Positions 52,082 through 61,987 of a stretch of DNA of 64,000 nucleotides are shown one piece after another. Position 1 is the stretch's first letter. Each line of letters starts with the position of its first letter. The position numbers and the translations under genes are program-made. Under the pieces are notes generated by a model that ran no database searches, was not told the origin of the DNA, and saw only the letters and a list, made by a program, of their open reading frames with translations. Source of the DNA: F0422 sp003992255. Lineage in GTDB: Bacteria > Bacillota > Negativicutes > Veillonellales > Veillonellaceae. The stretch covers positions 1 through 64,000 of the forward strand of contig NZ_RQVA01000008.1 in NCBI RefSeq assembly GCF_003992255.1, given 5' to 3'.

Positions 52082-53380
52082 ATGGGAACCAATGTAGCAA
52101 CAAGTATGGTAATTGGCACACAATGGGGCGACGAAGGGAAAGGTAAAATCGTTGATTATTTATCTGAACGCGCTGATGTAGTGGTACGTAGCCAAGGTGG
52201 TAATAATGCAGGTCATACTGTGGTAGTAGATGGCAAATCTTTCGCGTTGCGTCTATTGCCTAGCGGTATTTTGTATGATGATAAAATGAATATCATTGGC
52301 ACTGGTGTCGTTGTGGACCCTAAAGTATTGTTAGAAGAGATTGCAAACCTTGAAAAAGAAGGTAAAAGTGCGAAATCCTTATATATTTCTGATCGTGCCC
52401 ACGTGATTTTGCCATATCACAACCGCTTAGATGAAGCGGAAGAATCTGTGAAAGGCGATGCTAAAATTGGTACTACCAAAAATGGTATCGGTCCATGTTA
52501 TGCAGATAAAGTAAATCGTATCGGTATCCGGATTTGCGACTTAATGGATCCAGCTGTATTCGAGAAAAAACTTAAATTCAACGTAGAATTGAAAAATAAA
52601 ATGTTAACTTCAGTCTATGGCTTTGAGCCAGTTAACTTTGAAAAAATCTTAAAAGACTACTTATGTTATGCGGAACAATTGCGTCCATTTGTAAAAGATA
52701 CAAACTTTGCTGTGATTGATGCTATCCAAAGTGGTAAAAAAGTATTGTTCGAAGGGGCACAAGCAACAATGCTTGACCTTGATCATGGTACCTATCCATT
52801 CGTAACAAGCTCTCATCCAGTGGCTGGTGGTGCATCTGTGGGCGCTGGTGTAGGCCCTAACTACTTAAAAAATATCTTTGGTGTAGTAAAAGCGTACTCC
52901 ACTCGTGTGGGTGAAGGCCCGTTCCCATCTGAATTATTGGATGAAACTGGTGAATACCTTCGTCAAACAGGCCATGAGTTTGGTACTGTAACAGGTCGTT
53001 CCCGTCGTTGCGGTTGGTTAGATTTGGCAGTTGTATCCTATGGTGCTGCATTAAATAGCTTAGATTATTTAGCGATTACTCGTCTTGATATTCTAGATGG
53101 ATTAGATGAAGTGAAAATCTGTGTAGGCTATACTCGCAATGGTGAAGCAGTGCAAGGATTCCCTGCTAGCTTGGACGTATTAGCAGAATGTGAACCAGTA
53201 TACGAAACATTCCCAGGTTGGAAAACAGATATTTCTGGTATCCGTAACTACGAAGAATTACCAGAAGCAGCACGTCGCTATGTAGAACGTATCGCAGAAG
53301 TGACAGGTGTAAAAATCGGTATCGTGTCTGTAGGGCCTGGCCGTGATCAAACCATTGACTTAGTCAATGTATTTGCATAA
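52082..53380 (+). CDS. purA: Adenylosuccinate synthetase
   Basis: Joins IMP and aspartate using GTP, first step of the AMP branch. 432 residues from the ATG at 52082, 7 bases behind GGAGG; the frame extends 31 codons further up but those residues are not part of the family. The start VIGTQWGDEGKGK is the GTP/IMP loop, RVGEGPFPSEL and TGRSRRCGWLDL are conserved, and it ends in VGPGRDQTIDL. It is followed by a strong terminator. Confidence 0.96.
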   Translation: MGTNVATSMVIGTQWGDEGKGKIVDYLSERADVVVRSQGGNNAGHTVVVDGKSFALRLLPSGILYDDKMNIIGTGVVVDPKVLLEEIANLEKEGKSAKSLYISDRAHVILPYHNRLDEAEESVKGDAKIGTTKNGIGPCYADKVNRIGIRICDLMDPAVFEKKLKFNVELKNKMLTSVYGFEPVNFEKILKDYLCYAEQLRPFVKDTNFAVIDAIQSGKKVLFEGAQATMLDLDHGTYPFVTSSHPVAGGASVGAGVGPNYLKNIFGVVKAYSTRVGEGPFPSELLDETGEYLRQTGHEFGTVTGRSRRCGWLDLAVVSYGAALNSLDYLAITRLDILDGLDEVKICVGYTRNGEAVQGFPASLDVLAECEPVYETFPGWKTDISGIRNYEELPEAARRYVERIAEVTGVKIGIVSVGPGRDQTIDLVNVFA

Positions 53381-53391
53381 TATATAAAATG

Positions 53392-53418
53392 AAAGAGACT
53401 CTGTATAGGGTCTCTTTT
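53392..53418 (+). terminator. purA terminator
   Basis: AAAGAGAC/GTCTCTTT stem with T6 tail. Confidence 0.92.
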
Positions 53419-53420
53419 TT

Positions 53421-53799
53421 GTAATTTTATAGAAAGTAGAGAGCTAGCATGCTAAAAATGGGGGTTTCCTATGCGAAAAGTGCAAGAATAAAAATATGAT
53501 AATGGTTTAACTAGTGTGATCAACAATATATTAATAAAATAGGAATAAAAACTCATTAAATCTATTCTGAGTGGACAATTAGTTAATAAACATACAAGAA
53601 ATACAACCTATAACGAGAAAAGATATCAATAATAAAGGTATAAAGATTTAAAGATAGGAATGTTGTCTTGAATCAATGAAAATTAATAGATTTGTATAAG
53701 AAACGTTGATATAAGTGTATTTGTTAAGATGAAATAGAGAAAATAATATTCTATAGGATATACTATCTTAGCCATTTAATGAGATGAAATATAACTAAT
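53421..53799. other. AT-rich intergenic stretch
   Basis: About 380 bases, very AT-rich, stops in all frames. I see no gene, RNA or clear repeat. Confidence 0.5.
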
Positions 53800-53808
53800 T
53801 GCTATAAT
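53800..53808 (+). promoter_or_regulatory. Extended -10 before speF
   Basis: TGCTATAAT, about 150 bases before the ornithine decarboxylase start, so the leader is long. No clear -35. Confidence 0.45.
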
Positions 53809-53958
53809 AAAAATAGTTAATTAAGGTTGAATTAAATTGGCGTTAGGTGTAAGATGAATATGAAATAGCTACTGTATATTTATATATCTATAGCTACCAT
53901 GTCGACAATGGTTTTCAATAATTATGTCTATTCATAGTATGCAATAGGAGGCTTTATT

Positions 53959-56139
53959 ATGAATCATTTACACATTGCGTTCTCTCACGATGCGCTACAA
54001 GACTTTGAAGATTGCATTACTCGTTTTGCAGTGACTTTAGATCAAACAGATTTTTCTGATGTAGCAGCGATTGTGATTACAGATGCAGATCATGAAGAAG
54101 TGTTGAGCAACCCATTGATTGAAGCGCTTCGCATTCCTGTATTCTTAATCAAAAAAGATGCGAACTCTACTGTAAAACCAGAATTTGTAGGTAAAATTAC
54201 TCGCGTTATCGATGGTAACGAAGTAAACTACGAATTATATGTAAAACAAATTGAAGCAGCAGCTAAAAAATACGAAGAAGAAATGTTACCTCCATTCTTC
54301 CGTGCTTTAGCTGATTATGTAGAAGATGGCAACTCTCAATTTGACTGCCCAGGTCATCAAGGTGGCCAATTCTTCGCCCGTCACCCAGCAGGTCGTGCAT
54401 TCTATGATTTCTACGGTGAAAACTTATTCCGTAGTGACTTATGTAATGCGGACGTTAAATTAGGTGACTTGTTGATTCATGAAGGTCCAGCATGTGACGC
54501 ACAACAACATGCAGCACAAGTATATAATGCAGACAAAACATACTTCGTATTGAACGGTACATCTTCTGCGAATAAAATGGTATTGAATGCATTATTAGCT
54601 CCTGGGGATATCATTTTATACGATCGTAATAATCATAAATCTATTTCCCATGGTGCGTTAGTACAAGCTGGTGCGACTCCTGTATATTTAGAAACAGCTC
54701 GTAACCCATTCGGTTCTATCGGCGGTATCTTGGAACATTGCTTCAATGAAGAATATATCCGTAAATTAATCGCAGAACAAGATCCTGAAAAAGCAAAAGC
54801 TGAACGCCCTATTCGTTTAGCAGTTATCCAATTAGGTACATACGATGGTACTATCTACAATGCTCGTCAAGTAGTAGATAAAATCGGTCACCTTTGCGAT
54901 TACATCTTGTTTGACTCCGCATGGGTTGGTTATGAACAATTTATCCCAATGATGAAAGATTGCAGCCCATTGTTATTAGAACTTGGCCCTAACGATCCTG
55001 GTATCTTGGTAACTCAATCTGTTCATAAACAACAAGCTGGTTTCTCTCAAACTTCTCAAGTACATAAAAAAGACTCCCATATTAAAGGTCAAGATCGCTA
55101 TGTAAACCATAAACGTTTGAATAACGCATTTATGATGCATGCATCTACATCTCCATTCTATCCACTATTTGCATCCCTTGACATCAATGCTAAAATCCAT
55201 GAAGGGGAAGCAGGTAAATTATTGTGGAAAGATTGCGTAGAAACAGTTATTGATGCTCGTAAAGCAGTTCTTAAAAACTGTAAATATCTTCGTCCATTAG
55301 TACCACCAGTTGTAAATGGTAAAAAATGGGAAGACGGTGACACTGCGGCAATGGCTCAAGATGTTAAATGCTTCGCATTCGAGCCAGGTGCAAAATGGCA
55401 TTCCTTCGAAGGCTATGGTGCAGGTCAATACTTCATTGATCCATGTAAATTCCAATTGATTACACCAGGTATCAACGTAGAAACTGGTGAGTATGAAGAC
55501 TTCGGTATCCATGCTAATATCTTGGCTAACTACTTACGTGAACATGGTATCATCCCAGAAAAATGTGACTTGAACACAATTTTATTCTTGATGACTCCAG
55601 CAGAATCCAAAACAAAAATGGATGATTTGGTAGCACAATTAGTTCGCTTCGAACAATTAATTGAACAAGATGCACCAATGCAAGATGTATTGCCATCGAT
55701 TTACTACAATAACATCGATAAATACAAAGGCTATACAATCCGCCGTCTATGCCAAGAAATGCATGACTTCTACAAAGATCGCAATGTAAGCGAACTTCAA
55801 AAGAAATTATTCTTGCATGAATACTTACCTGAATATGTAAAAACTCCTCAAGAAGCAAACTTTGACTTCGTACGTGGACAAGGTGAACTTGTTCCATTGA
55901 CAGAAGCTGTTGGTCGCATGGCATTGGAAGGCGCTCTTCCATACCCTCCAGGAGTACTTTGCGTACAACCAGGTGAAAGATGGTCTGAAACTGCTAGAGA
56001 TTACTTCTTAGCATTAGAAGAAGGTATCAATAAATTACCAGGCTTCGCTCCTGAAATCCAAGGTGTATACATTACAACTCAAGAAGACGGAACTAAAAAA
56101 GCCTTCGGTTATGTATTGAAAAAAGAATTTGATAAATAG
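53959..56139 (+). CDS. speF: Ornithine decarboxylase, inducible type
   Basis: PLP enzyme that turns ornithine into putrescine and CO2, consuming a proton. 726 residues, the length of the bacterial Orn/Lys/Arg decarboxylases. It has an N-terminal response-regulator-like wing (about 1-105), the large PLP domain with the lysine in SVHKQQAGFSQTSQ (about K357), DSAWVGYEQF before it, and a C-terminal domain with YPPGVLCVQPGE. Ornithine rather than lysine or arginine is inferred mainly from the antiporter gene behind it. AGGAGG precedes the ATG. Confidence 0.93.
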   Translation: MNHLHIAFSHDALQDFEDCITRFAVTLDQTDFSDVAAIVITDADHEEVLSNPLIEALRIPVFLIKKDANSTVKPEFVGKITRVIDGNEVNYELYVKQIEAAAKKYEEEMLPPFFRALADYVEDGNSQFDCPGHQGGQFFARHPAGRAFYDFYGENLFRSDLCNADVKLGDLLIHEGPACDAQQHAAQVYNADKTYFVLNGTSSANKMVLNALLAPGDIILYDRNNHKSISHGALVQAGATPVYLETARNPFGSIGGILEHCFNEEYIRKLIAEQDPEKAKAERPIRLAVIQLGTYDGTIYNARQVVDKIGHLCDYILFDSAWVGYEQFIPMMKDCSPLLLELGPNDPGILVTQSVHKQQAGFSQTSQVHKKDSHIKGQDRYVNHKRLNNAFMMHASTSPFYPLFASLDINAKIHEGEAGKLLWKDCVETVIDARKAVLKNCKYLRPLVPPVVNGKKWEDGDTAAMAQDVKCFAFEPGAKWHSFEGYGAGQYFIDPCKFQLITPGINVETGEYEDFGIHANILANYLREHGIIPEKCDLNTILFLMTPAESKTKMDDLVAQLVRFEQLIEQDAPMQDVLPSIYYNNIDKYKGYTIRRLCQEMHDFYKDRNVSELQKKLFLHEYLPEYVKTPQEANFDFVRGQGELVPLTEAVGRMALEGALPYPPGVLCVQPGERWSETARDYFLALEEGINKLPGFAPEIQGVYITTQEDGTKKAFGYVLKKEFDK

Positions 56140-56157
56140 TTATTAATAATGAGGTAA

Positions 56158-56179
56158 AGCTAGGAGCTTGCTCCTAGCT
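56158..56179 (+). promoter_or_regulatory. Hairpin between speF and potE
   Basis: Perfect 9-bp stem AGCTAGGAG/CTCCTAGCT, loop CTTG, no T tail. It may protect the upstream mRNA or tune potE expression. Confidence 0.6.
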
Positions 56180-56202
56180 GAGCCTTCCTGAGTGAGGTGC
56201 CT

Positions 56203-57519
56203 ATGAGCAGCACAAGCGAAAATAAAATGAGTGTATTACAGCTTACGATTTTGACAGCTGTAAACATGATGGGATCCGGTATTATCATGCTTCCAACTAA
56301 GTTGGCGCAAGTAGGATCTTTGTCAATTGTATCCTGGTTAATTACAGCCGTAGGTTCTATGGCTCTTGCCTATGCCTTTGCAAAAGCAGGTATGTATAGC
56401 AAAAAAGGCGGCGGTATGGGTGGCTATTCCGAATATTCCTTCGGTAAAGCTGGTAACTTTATGGCAAACTATACCTATGGGGTATCCCTTTTAATTGCGA
56501 ACGTAGCTATTGCGATTTCTGCGGTAGGTTATGGCGCAACATTCTTAGATGCGAACTTATCTCCATTTACAACAGCCATGTGGACAATTGCTACATTATG
56601 GTTAGCAACAGTTCTTAACTTTGGTGGTGCTAGTATCACTGGTCGTGTATCTAGCTTTACTGTATGGGGCGTTATCGGTCCTGTATTCGTTATCTCCACT
56701 GCAGGTTGGTATTTCTTCTCCGGTCACTTATACATGGAAAACTGGAACGTAAATAACTTACCATTTAGTGAAGCAGCAACTAACTCTATTGCTATGACAT
56801 TGTGGGCATTCTTAGGTTTGGAATCTGCAGCAGCTAACTCTGATGCGGTTGATAATCCTGAAAAGAACGTGCCAATTGCCGTACTTGGTGGTACATTAGG
56901 GGCAGCCATTATCTATGTATTGTCTACTAACATTATGTTTGGTCTTGTACCAGCAGATGCTTTATTACATAGCTCTGCTCCATTCGGTTTAGCATTTGCT
57001 ACAATGTTCACTCCAACAGTAGGTAAAATTGTTATGGGCTTAATGGTTATGTCTTGTTTCGGTTCCCTTCTTGGATGGCAGTTTACAATTGCAAACGTAT
57101 TCAAACAATCTGCTGATGAAGGCTTATTCCCTAAATTATTCAGCAAAGTTACATCTAAAGCGGCTCCAGTGGTTGGTATGGTTACAATCACAATCATTCA
57201 ATCCTTGTTAGCGTTGATGACAATGTCTGAATCCTTGAATGAACAATTCGAAGTATTAGTTAACCTTGCGGTAGTAACTAATATTATCCCTTACTTATTG
57301 TCCATGGCAGCTATCATCGTGATCTTGAAGTCTGCTGGACGTGCAGGTGGCGAATTAAGCGGTACTACATTTATCGCGTTCATTGGTTCCTTGTATAGCT
57401 TATATGCTTTATATGCATCTGGTTTAGAAGCAATGACTTATGGTTCTATCGTAACATTCGTAGGCTGGACATTATACGGATTTATCTCTGATAAATTTGA
57501 TCTAGAAAAACAATCTTAA
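56203..57519 (+). CDS. potE: Putrescine-ornithine antiporter
   Basis: Exchanges extracellular ornithine for putrescine. 438 residues from the ATG at 56203 (GAGG 5 bases upstream; a GTG two codons earlier is possible). About twelve transmembrane segments of the APC superfamily, with MMGSGIIMLPTKLA in helix 1 and WAFLGLESAAANSDAVDNPEKNV (split between helix 6 and its loop). Together with SpeF it forms an acid-resistance and polyamine-releasing pair. It is terminated by a strong hairpin. Confidence 0.93.
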   Translation: MSSTSENKMSVLQLTILTAVNMMGSGIIMLPTKLAQVGSLSIVSWLITAVGSMALAYAFAKAGMYSKKGGGMGGYSEYSFGKAGNFMANYTYGVSLLIANVAIAISAVGYGATFLDANLSPFTTAMWTIATLWLATVLNFGGASITGRVSSFTVWGVIGPVFVISTAGWYFFSGHLYMENWNVNNLPFSEAATNSIAMTLWAFLGLESAAANSDAVDNPEKNVPIAVLGGTLGAAIIYVLSTNIMFGLVPADALLHSSAPFGLAFATMFTPTVGKIVMGLMVMSCFGSLLGWQFTIANVFKQSADEGLFPKLFSKVTSKAAPVVGMVTITIIQSLLALMTMSESLNEQFEVLVNLAVVTNIIPYLLSMAAIIVILKSAGRAGGELSGTTFIAFIGSLYSLYALYASGLEAMTYGSIVTFVGWTLYGFISDKFDLEKQS

Positions 57520-57624
57520 TTTGTTGTATGACGTCTAGATAGGGGCCGCATATCATAAAACATGTAGTTATGTTACGTGATGAAGTGGATCAATATAGAC
57601 TTGAAGCATCCATAAGATAGTTAG

Positions 57625-57663
57625 AAATGGTGTATCATACTTGTGTGATACACCATTTTTTTA
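57625..57663 (+). terminator. speF-potE terminator
   Basis: 13-bp stem AAATGGTGTATCA/TGATACACCATTT with an 8-nt loop and T tail. Confidence 0.94.
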
Positions 57664-57828
57664 TATACTTGTATATAAGTGTATGTAACTATTTCATAGC
57701 GTGTAGACCCGATATCATGCCTATAGGCTATAAAATAGTTGGTTTTGAACGTACATGGACTTCTTAGTTGTATTCATGTATAGGTGAAGCGTCTTTGTGA
57801 GGCACCTAAAAAGGAGATATAAAAGTAT

Positions 57829-58779
57829 ATGATGATTCAAGATAAACATGCAGTAGAGCAGAGGCTGTTGCTTCAATCTGCTATATTGATGTCATTTGTT
57901 GCTATTGGTGGCACCATGATGGGTGTATTTAGTGGTTCTAGTGCTATTTTGCTAGATGGGGTTGTGTCGTTCATCGCTGTTATTATCAAAGTGATGATGA
58001 TCATTACGTCACGTCTTGTTTCTAATGAAACGAGTAAGCGCTTTCAGTTTGGATATTGGCAGTTTGAGCCATTAGTATTGATTGCAGAGGGTAGTTTTAC
58101 ATTACTAATCGTAAGCTATGCTTTCTTGTCTGGTTTGACAGATTTATTAGGTGGAGGCCGTGCTGTTCATGTAGGACCAGCCATTATTTATGCAACGGTA
58201 TTTACTATTGCTGATACGGCGTATTATTTATATGTACATCAACAAAATAAAAAGCTACAGTCCAATCTTGTGAAGTTTGATAATATTAGTTGGTCTATCG
58301 ATGCTATGTTAGAAGCTGGTATTTTAGTGAGCTTCCTGGTAGCTTTTGGATTAGAGAGATTCGGCTATGCTGAATGGGCAGTCTATGTTGACCCGATTGT
58401 ATTGATTATTTTGTCCTTACAAATGATGCCATCAGCATTGAAGATTATTATTCCATCTGTCAAACAAATTATGGGGGTTGCTCCTTTAAAACTTCATAAT
58501 CGGATTCAATTCATTATGGATTCTTTCATGCAAAAATATAAATTTAAAGATTATGTATCAAGCGTACAAGCCTATGGTAATGTAAAGATGATTGAAATTG
58601 ATATTTTGATTCCGAAAAACTTTGCTAAACAAACAATTGTCGAACTTGATGAAATACGAAATGAAATTGATTTAGCCATCGGTGGTGACCCAAATGAAAA
58701 ATGGGTAACCATTACGTTTACATCTACCAAAAAATGGATGGCAAAAGATTATTTATTAGATGAAGATGATGATGAATAA
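57829..58779 (+). CDS. Cation diffusion facilitator family transporter
   Basis: 316 residues with about six transmembrane helices and a cytoplasmic C-terminal domain ending in an acidic tail (DEDDDE). SSAILLDGVVSFI (about residues 36-48) and SWSIDAMLEAGIL (about 154-166) hold the paired D residues of the metal site in helices II and V. The typical HxxxD is replaced by less usual residues, so metal choice (Zn, Mn, Fe) is unclear. An AGGTG/CACCT hairpin lies just upstream of the AAGGAG site. It begins a run of four same-strand genes. Confidence 0.84.
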   Translation: MMIQDKHAVEQRLLLQSAILMSFVAIGGTMMGVFSGSSAILLDGVVSFIAVIIKVMMIITSRLVSNETSKRFQFGYWQFEPLVLIAEGSFTLLIVSYAFLSGLTDLLGGGRAVHVGPAIIYATVFTIADTAYYLYVHQQNKKLQSNLVKFDNISWSIDAMLEAGILVSFLVAFGLERFGYAEWAVYVDPIVLIILSLQMMPSALKIIIPSVKQIMGVAPLKLHNRIQFIMDSFMQKYKFKDYVSSVQAYGNVKMIEIDILIPKNFAKQTIVELDEIRNEIDLAIGGDPNEKWVTITFTSTKKWMAKDYLLDEDDDE

Positions 58780-58812
58780 TGAGGTAGAGTCCATATAAAC
58801 AAGGAGAGTACA

Positions 58813-59406
58813 GTGGATTATTTATTGAATTTTATGGAAACATATGGATACCTTGCCATGTTTGTGACAATGGTATTAGAGAATGCGAATATTCCCATTC
58901 CAAGTGAAATTATTTTGGGCTTTGCAGGATATCTTGTATTCCAAGGTGTATTTGATTTAAATACAGCTATTATCGTAGGGGTTATTGCTGGTATTGTAGG
59001 GTCTATTCTGTCTTATTGGCTGGGAGAATATGGTGGTCGTCCTGTATTAATGAAATATGGGAAATATATTTTATTTAATGAAGATAAGTTTGGGGCTGCA
59101 GAGAAATTGTTCAATCGATACGGTGGAGCAGCAGTCTTTATTGGCCGATTACTGCCAGGTGTACGTACATTCATTTCTTTCCCTGCAGGTGTGGCAAGAT
59201 ACCCAATGACGCCATTTATTATTTGGACAACCTTAGGAACTATCCCGTGGACGATTTTGTTGGTTTGGTTGGGAATGAAACTAGGAGAACATTGGAAAGA
59301 TGTGATTGAATATAACCATGAGCTACTATTGGTCATGATAGCAGTCTTTGTGGTGCTGGCTGTTTTCTATGGTGTTAAGCTATGGAAGAAACGAAAACAA
59401 AAATAG
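58813..59406 (+). CDS. DedA family membrane protein
   Basis: 197 residues, start GTG behind AAGGAG. It has the DedA (SNARE-associated) features ENANIPIPSEIILGFAG (about 22-38) and FIGRLLPGVRTFISFPAGVARY (split at the family's GRxxPxxR motif, about 113-134). Recent work assigns members to recycling undecaprenyl phosphate or phosphatidylethanolamine across the membrane. Its link with a lipid-dependent glycosyltransferase gene 9 bases downstream fits a role in polyprenyl phosphate recycling; this is inference. Confidence 0.9.
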   Translation: MDYLLNFMETYGYLAMFVTMVLENANIPIPSEIILGFAGYLVFQGVFDLNTAIIVGVIAGIVGSILSYWLGEYGGRPVLMKYGKYILFNEDKFGAAEKLFNRYGGAAVFIGRLLPGVRTFISFPAGVARYPMTPFIIWTTLGTIPWTILLVWLGMKLGEHWKDVIEYNHELLLVMIAVFVVLAVFYGVKLWKKRKQK

Positions 59407-59415
59407 GAGGAACCT

Positions 59416-61020
59416 ATGAAACTACATCGACTTACCTATATAGTATGGATATGTTTTATAGGTATATATGTGCTAGGCAATCACTTGTTGCCAGTTACTG
59501 ACCCAGTGGAATCAAACTATGCATTGACTGCTAAGGAAATGGTACTGTCTGGTAATTGGCTATCACCACAAATTTATGGTCACTTTTGGTATGATAAACC
59601 CATCATGATTTATTGGCTATTAGCACTTTCTTATTCTGTATTTGGCTTTACAGATTTTGCATCGAGGTTTCCATCGGCCCTATTTGGAGCGTTGTCAGTG
59701 GCCTTTTTATATCAAGGTGTACGGACTATATCGGGACGTAAGTTATTAGCATTAGGCGCAGCTTGTATAATGGGAACTTCCCTCATATTTTGGGTGATGG
59801 CACATGGTATCGTAACAGATATGGTACTATTGTTTGCCACAGTGGGTATTTTTTACTATGCGTATCGAGGGTTTATGACCCATAATTCATGGCACATGGC
59901 CGCAGCCTATGTGTTTTCTGGGATAGCAGTACTCACTAAAGGACCTGTAGGGTTAGTGTTGCCAGGCATCTTATTCTTAGTATATGCAGGTATACGCCGT
60001 TCATGGACGACGGTAAAAGCTCTATTTCCTTGGCAGGGGATAGTAGCCTTTATCCTCGTTGTTTTACCGTGGTATGGCTATATGTATAGTGCACATGGCA
60101 TGGATTTCATCAATGGATTCTTGGGCTTACATAATGTGACGAGAGCGACCCAATCGGAACATCCAGAAGTGAATCATTGGTGGTATTACTTACCGATATT
60201 CTTAGGTGGGTCTTTACCTTGGACGGGGGCTATTCTATACGGCATGTATCAGGGATGGAAAAAGAAGCCATCTTTTTATATCTATTCTATGATCTTGGGT
60301 TGGGGAACGATCCTGTTTTATACAGTGATGGCTACGAAATATCCGACCTATGCCTTTATATCTGTAATACCTTTTAGCTTTATTGGCTCATGGGGATTGA
60401 TTAAAATGATGCGAAGTGATGCATCACGTCACCTATGGTGGTGGCTATTAGGACCGACCTTTGTCCTTTGGTGGGCTTTGGGGATCGGATCCTTTTATGC
60501 ACCGTGGGGATTTTGGTGGATATTGCGTGCTTTAGTAGTAGGCTTTACGTTATTTTTATTGGGGTGCTATTGGTACCGAAAGCGTATTATGATTCCTATC
60601 ACTGTTGGGGTAGGAACCCTTGCTATCTTAGGGATTGTGCTGATGGAAGCATTAGTGCCATTTCTAGCAATACGGTCTTCTGTGACATATCATCAACATA
60701 TTGCATCCTATCAAGGCGCTATGTATTACTATGGTGATTATGCAACATCGATTCCGTACTATCTTGATAAAACGCCAGTTCGCGTCTATGGAGATGACGA
60801 GGATGCATCGTCTAAGGAATCACGTAGTGATAAGTGGAAAGGTAAAGATGTGATGCCTCAAATGCCACGGTCAGAATTCTATCGCCGTGTGAAAGCTGGA
60901 GAAGATTTGCTGATCATTACGAATATGAATGATGCAAATACACTGAAAGCCTCGGAAGTAGGCGAACTGTTGCACCGACAAGATGTAACGGATAAAGTAG
61001 CTATTTTGCGAACTAAGTAA
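59416..61020 (+). CDS. ArnT-like glycosyltransferase (family 39/83)
   Basis: 534 residues with about twelve transmembrane segments. The first periplasmic loop has the family pattern DPVESNYALTAKEM followed by HFWYDKPIMIYWLLA, as in ArnT, which transfers aminoarabinose from undecaprenyl phosphate to lipid A. A soluble domain follows at the C-terminus (about 440-534). The acceptor could be lipid A, another glycan or protein. AGGAGG sits 6 bases before the ATG. It is probably co-transcribed with dedA. Confidence 0.85.
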   Translation: MKLHRLTYIVWICFIGIYVLGNHLLPVTDPVESNYALTAKEMVLSGNWLSPQIYGHFWYDKPIMIYWLLALSYSVFGFTDFASRFPSALFGALSVAFLYQGVRTISGRKLLALGAACIMGTSLIFWVMAHGIVTDMVLLFATVGIFYYAYRGFMTHNSWHMAAAYVFSGIAVLTKGPVGLVLPGILFLVYAGIRRSWTTVKALFPWQGIVAFILVVLPWYGYMYSAHGMDFINGFLGLHNVTRATQSEHPEVNHWWYYLPIFLGGSLPWTGAILYGMYQGWKKKPSFYIYSMILGWGTILFYTVMATKYPTYAFISVIPFSFIGSWGLIKMMRSDASRHLWWWLLGPTFVLWWALGIGSFYAPWGFWWILRALVVGFTLFLLGCYWYRKRIMIPITVGVGTLAILGIVLMEALVPFLAIRSSVTYHQHIASYQGAMYYYGDYATSIPYYLDKTPVRVYGDDEDASSKESRSDKWKGKDVMPQMPRSEFYRRVKAGEDLLIITNMNDANTLKASEVGELLHRQDVTDKVAILRTK

Positions 61021-61030
61021 AGGAATTACT

Positions 61031-61729
61031 ATGTCAGTAGAACGGTTTATGAAACGATTGCAAGCTTTTTCAGCGCCGCAAGTATTTAATCCTTGGAAAG
61101 ACTATGATGAGCGATATGATATACATAAGCGATCGAGTTTGATTCGGCGCCGTCAATTATCGGCCTATTTGGAAGAACGCATTGGAAAAGCTAAAATGCT
61201 GATTATAGCGGAAGCAGTAGGCTATCAAGGCGGGCGCTTTACGGGGATTGCTATGACTTGTGAAAGAATGCTCTTAGGATTTCATCCGACAGTGTCTCCA
61301 TCTATGGTATTTTCAGCAGTAGAACCGACGCGAACGAGCAATGGAAGTAGTGCATGTATAACGAAGCAAACGCAACGAGAGAAAGGGTTTAATGAACCTA
61401 CCGATTCTGTGGTCTGGAATGCTATGTTAGATGCCAATATTAATCCCTATGAAGTTGTGCTATGGAATATCTTTCCGTTTCACCCTTATAAGGTGGATGA
61501 TGGATTGACGAATCGAACGCCTACCAAAGAAGAATTAGATCAAGGATGGACATATACATCAGAGTTGATGAAGCTATTTCCGGATGCCCAGATTCTGGGG
61601 GTGGGACAAAAATCGAGCCAAACCTTGCAAGACTATGGTGTGAACGTACAAGTTACGTTGCGCCACCCCGCTAATGGAGGGGCAGGTTTATATAAACAAC
61701 AATTTAAAGAGTTTTGCGAAACATTGTAG
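61031..61729 (+). CDS. Uracil-DNA glycosylase family protein
   Basis: 232 residues of the UDG superfamily: IIAEAVGYQGGRFTGIAMTC (about 57-76) as the water-activating region, WNIFPFHPYK (about 147) and the catalytic histidine motif LRHPANGG (about 216). It may remove uracil from DNA, but the family-1 GQDPYH motif is absent, so it is a distant branch of uncertain specificity. Ten bases behind the glycosyltransferase gene with AGGAATT ahead of the ATG. Confidence 0.78.
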   Translation: MSVERFMKRLQAFSAPQVFNPWKDYDERYDIHKRSSLIRRRQLSAYLEERIGKAKMLIIAEAVGYQGGRFTGIAMTCERMLLGFHPTVSPSMVFSAVEPTRTSNGSSACITKQTQREKGFNEPTDSVVWNAMLDANINPYEVVLWNIFPFHPYKVDDGLTNRTPTKEELDQGWTYTSELMKLFPDAQILGVGQKSSQTLQDYGVNVQVTLRHPANGGAGLYKQQFKEFCETL

Positions 61730-61761
61730 ATATAAATCTGTATCATTTATAAAAATAGAAG

Positions 61762-61828
61762 AAAAATCCGCATTACTGCTAACAACAAATCTGTGTTAAT
61801 GTTTTTAGTAAGTAATGCGGATTTTTTT
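61762..61828 (+). terminator. Terminator, copy 4 of the hairpin repeat family
   Basis: AAAAATCCGCATTACT/AGTAATGCGGATTTTT long stem, loop with TTTTTAGTA as in the other copies, T7 tail. Confidence 0.85.
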
Positions 61829-61987
61829 GATGGTTGTTGTATTGCGAAACCGTAACATAGTGATTTCGAATCGACCACATTTACTTTCATAGTTGTTGTT
61901 TTAGCGAGTCGAGGTAAGCGACGGAAGGAATGCGTAAAGTGCAACGTTGAATTGCAAATTTTTGGGGCTGAATTGTAAGGGCCTTAG

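Noticed and set aside
53421..53799. Possible RNA gene before speF
   Set aside because: AT-rich, no stable stem-loop or terminator found by eye.
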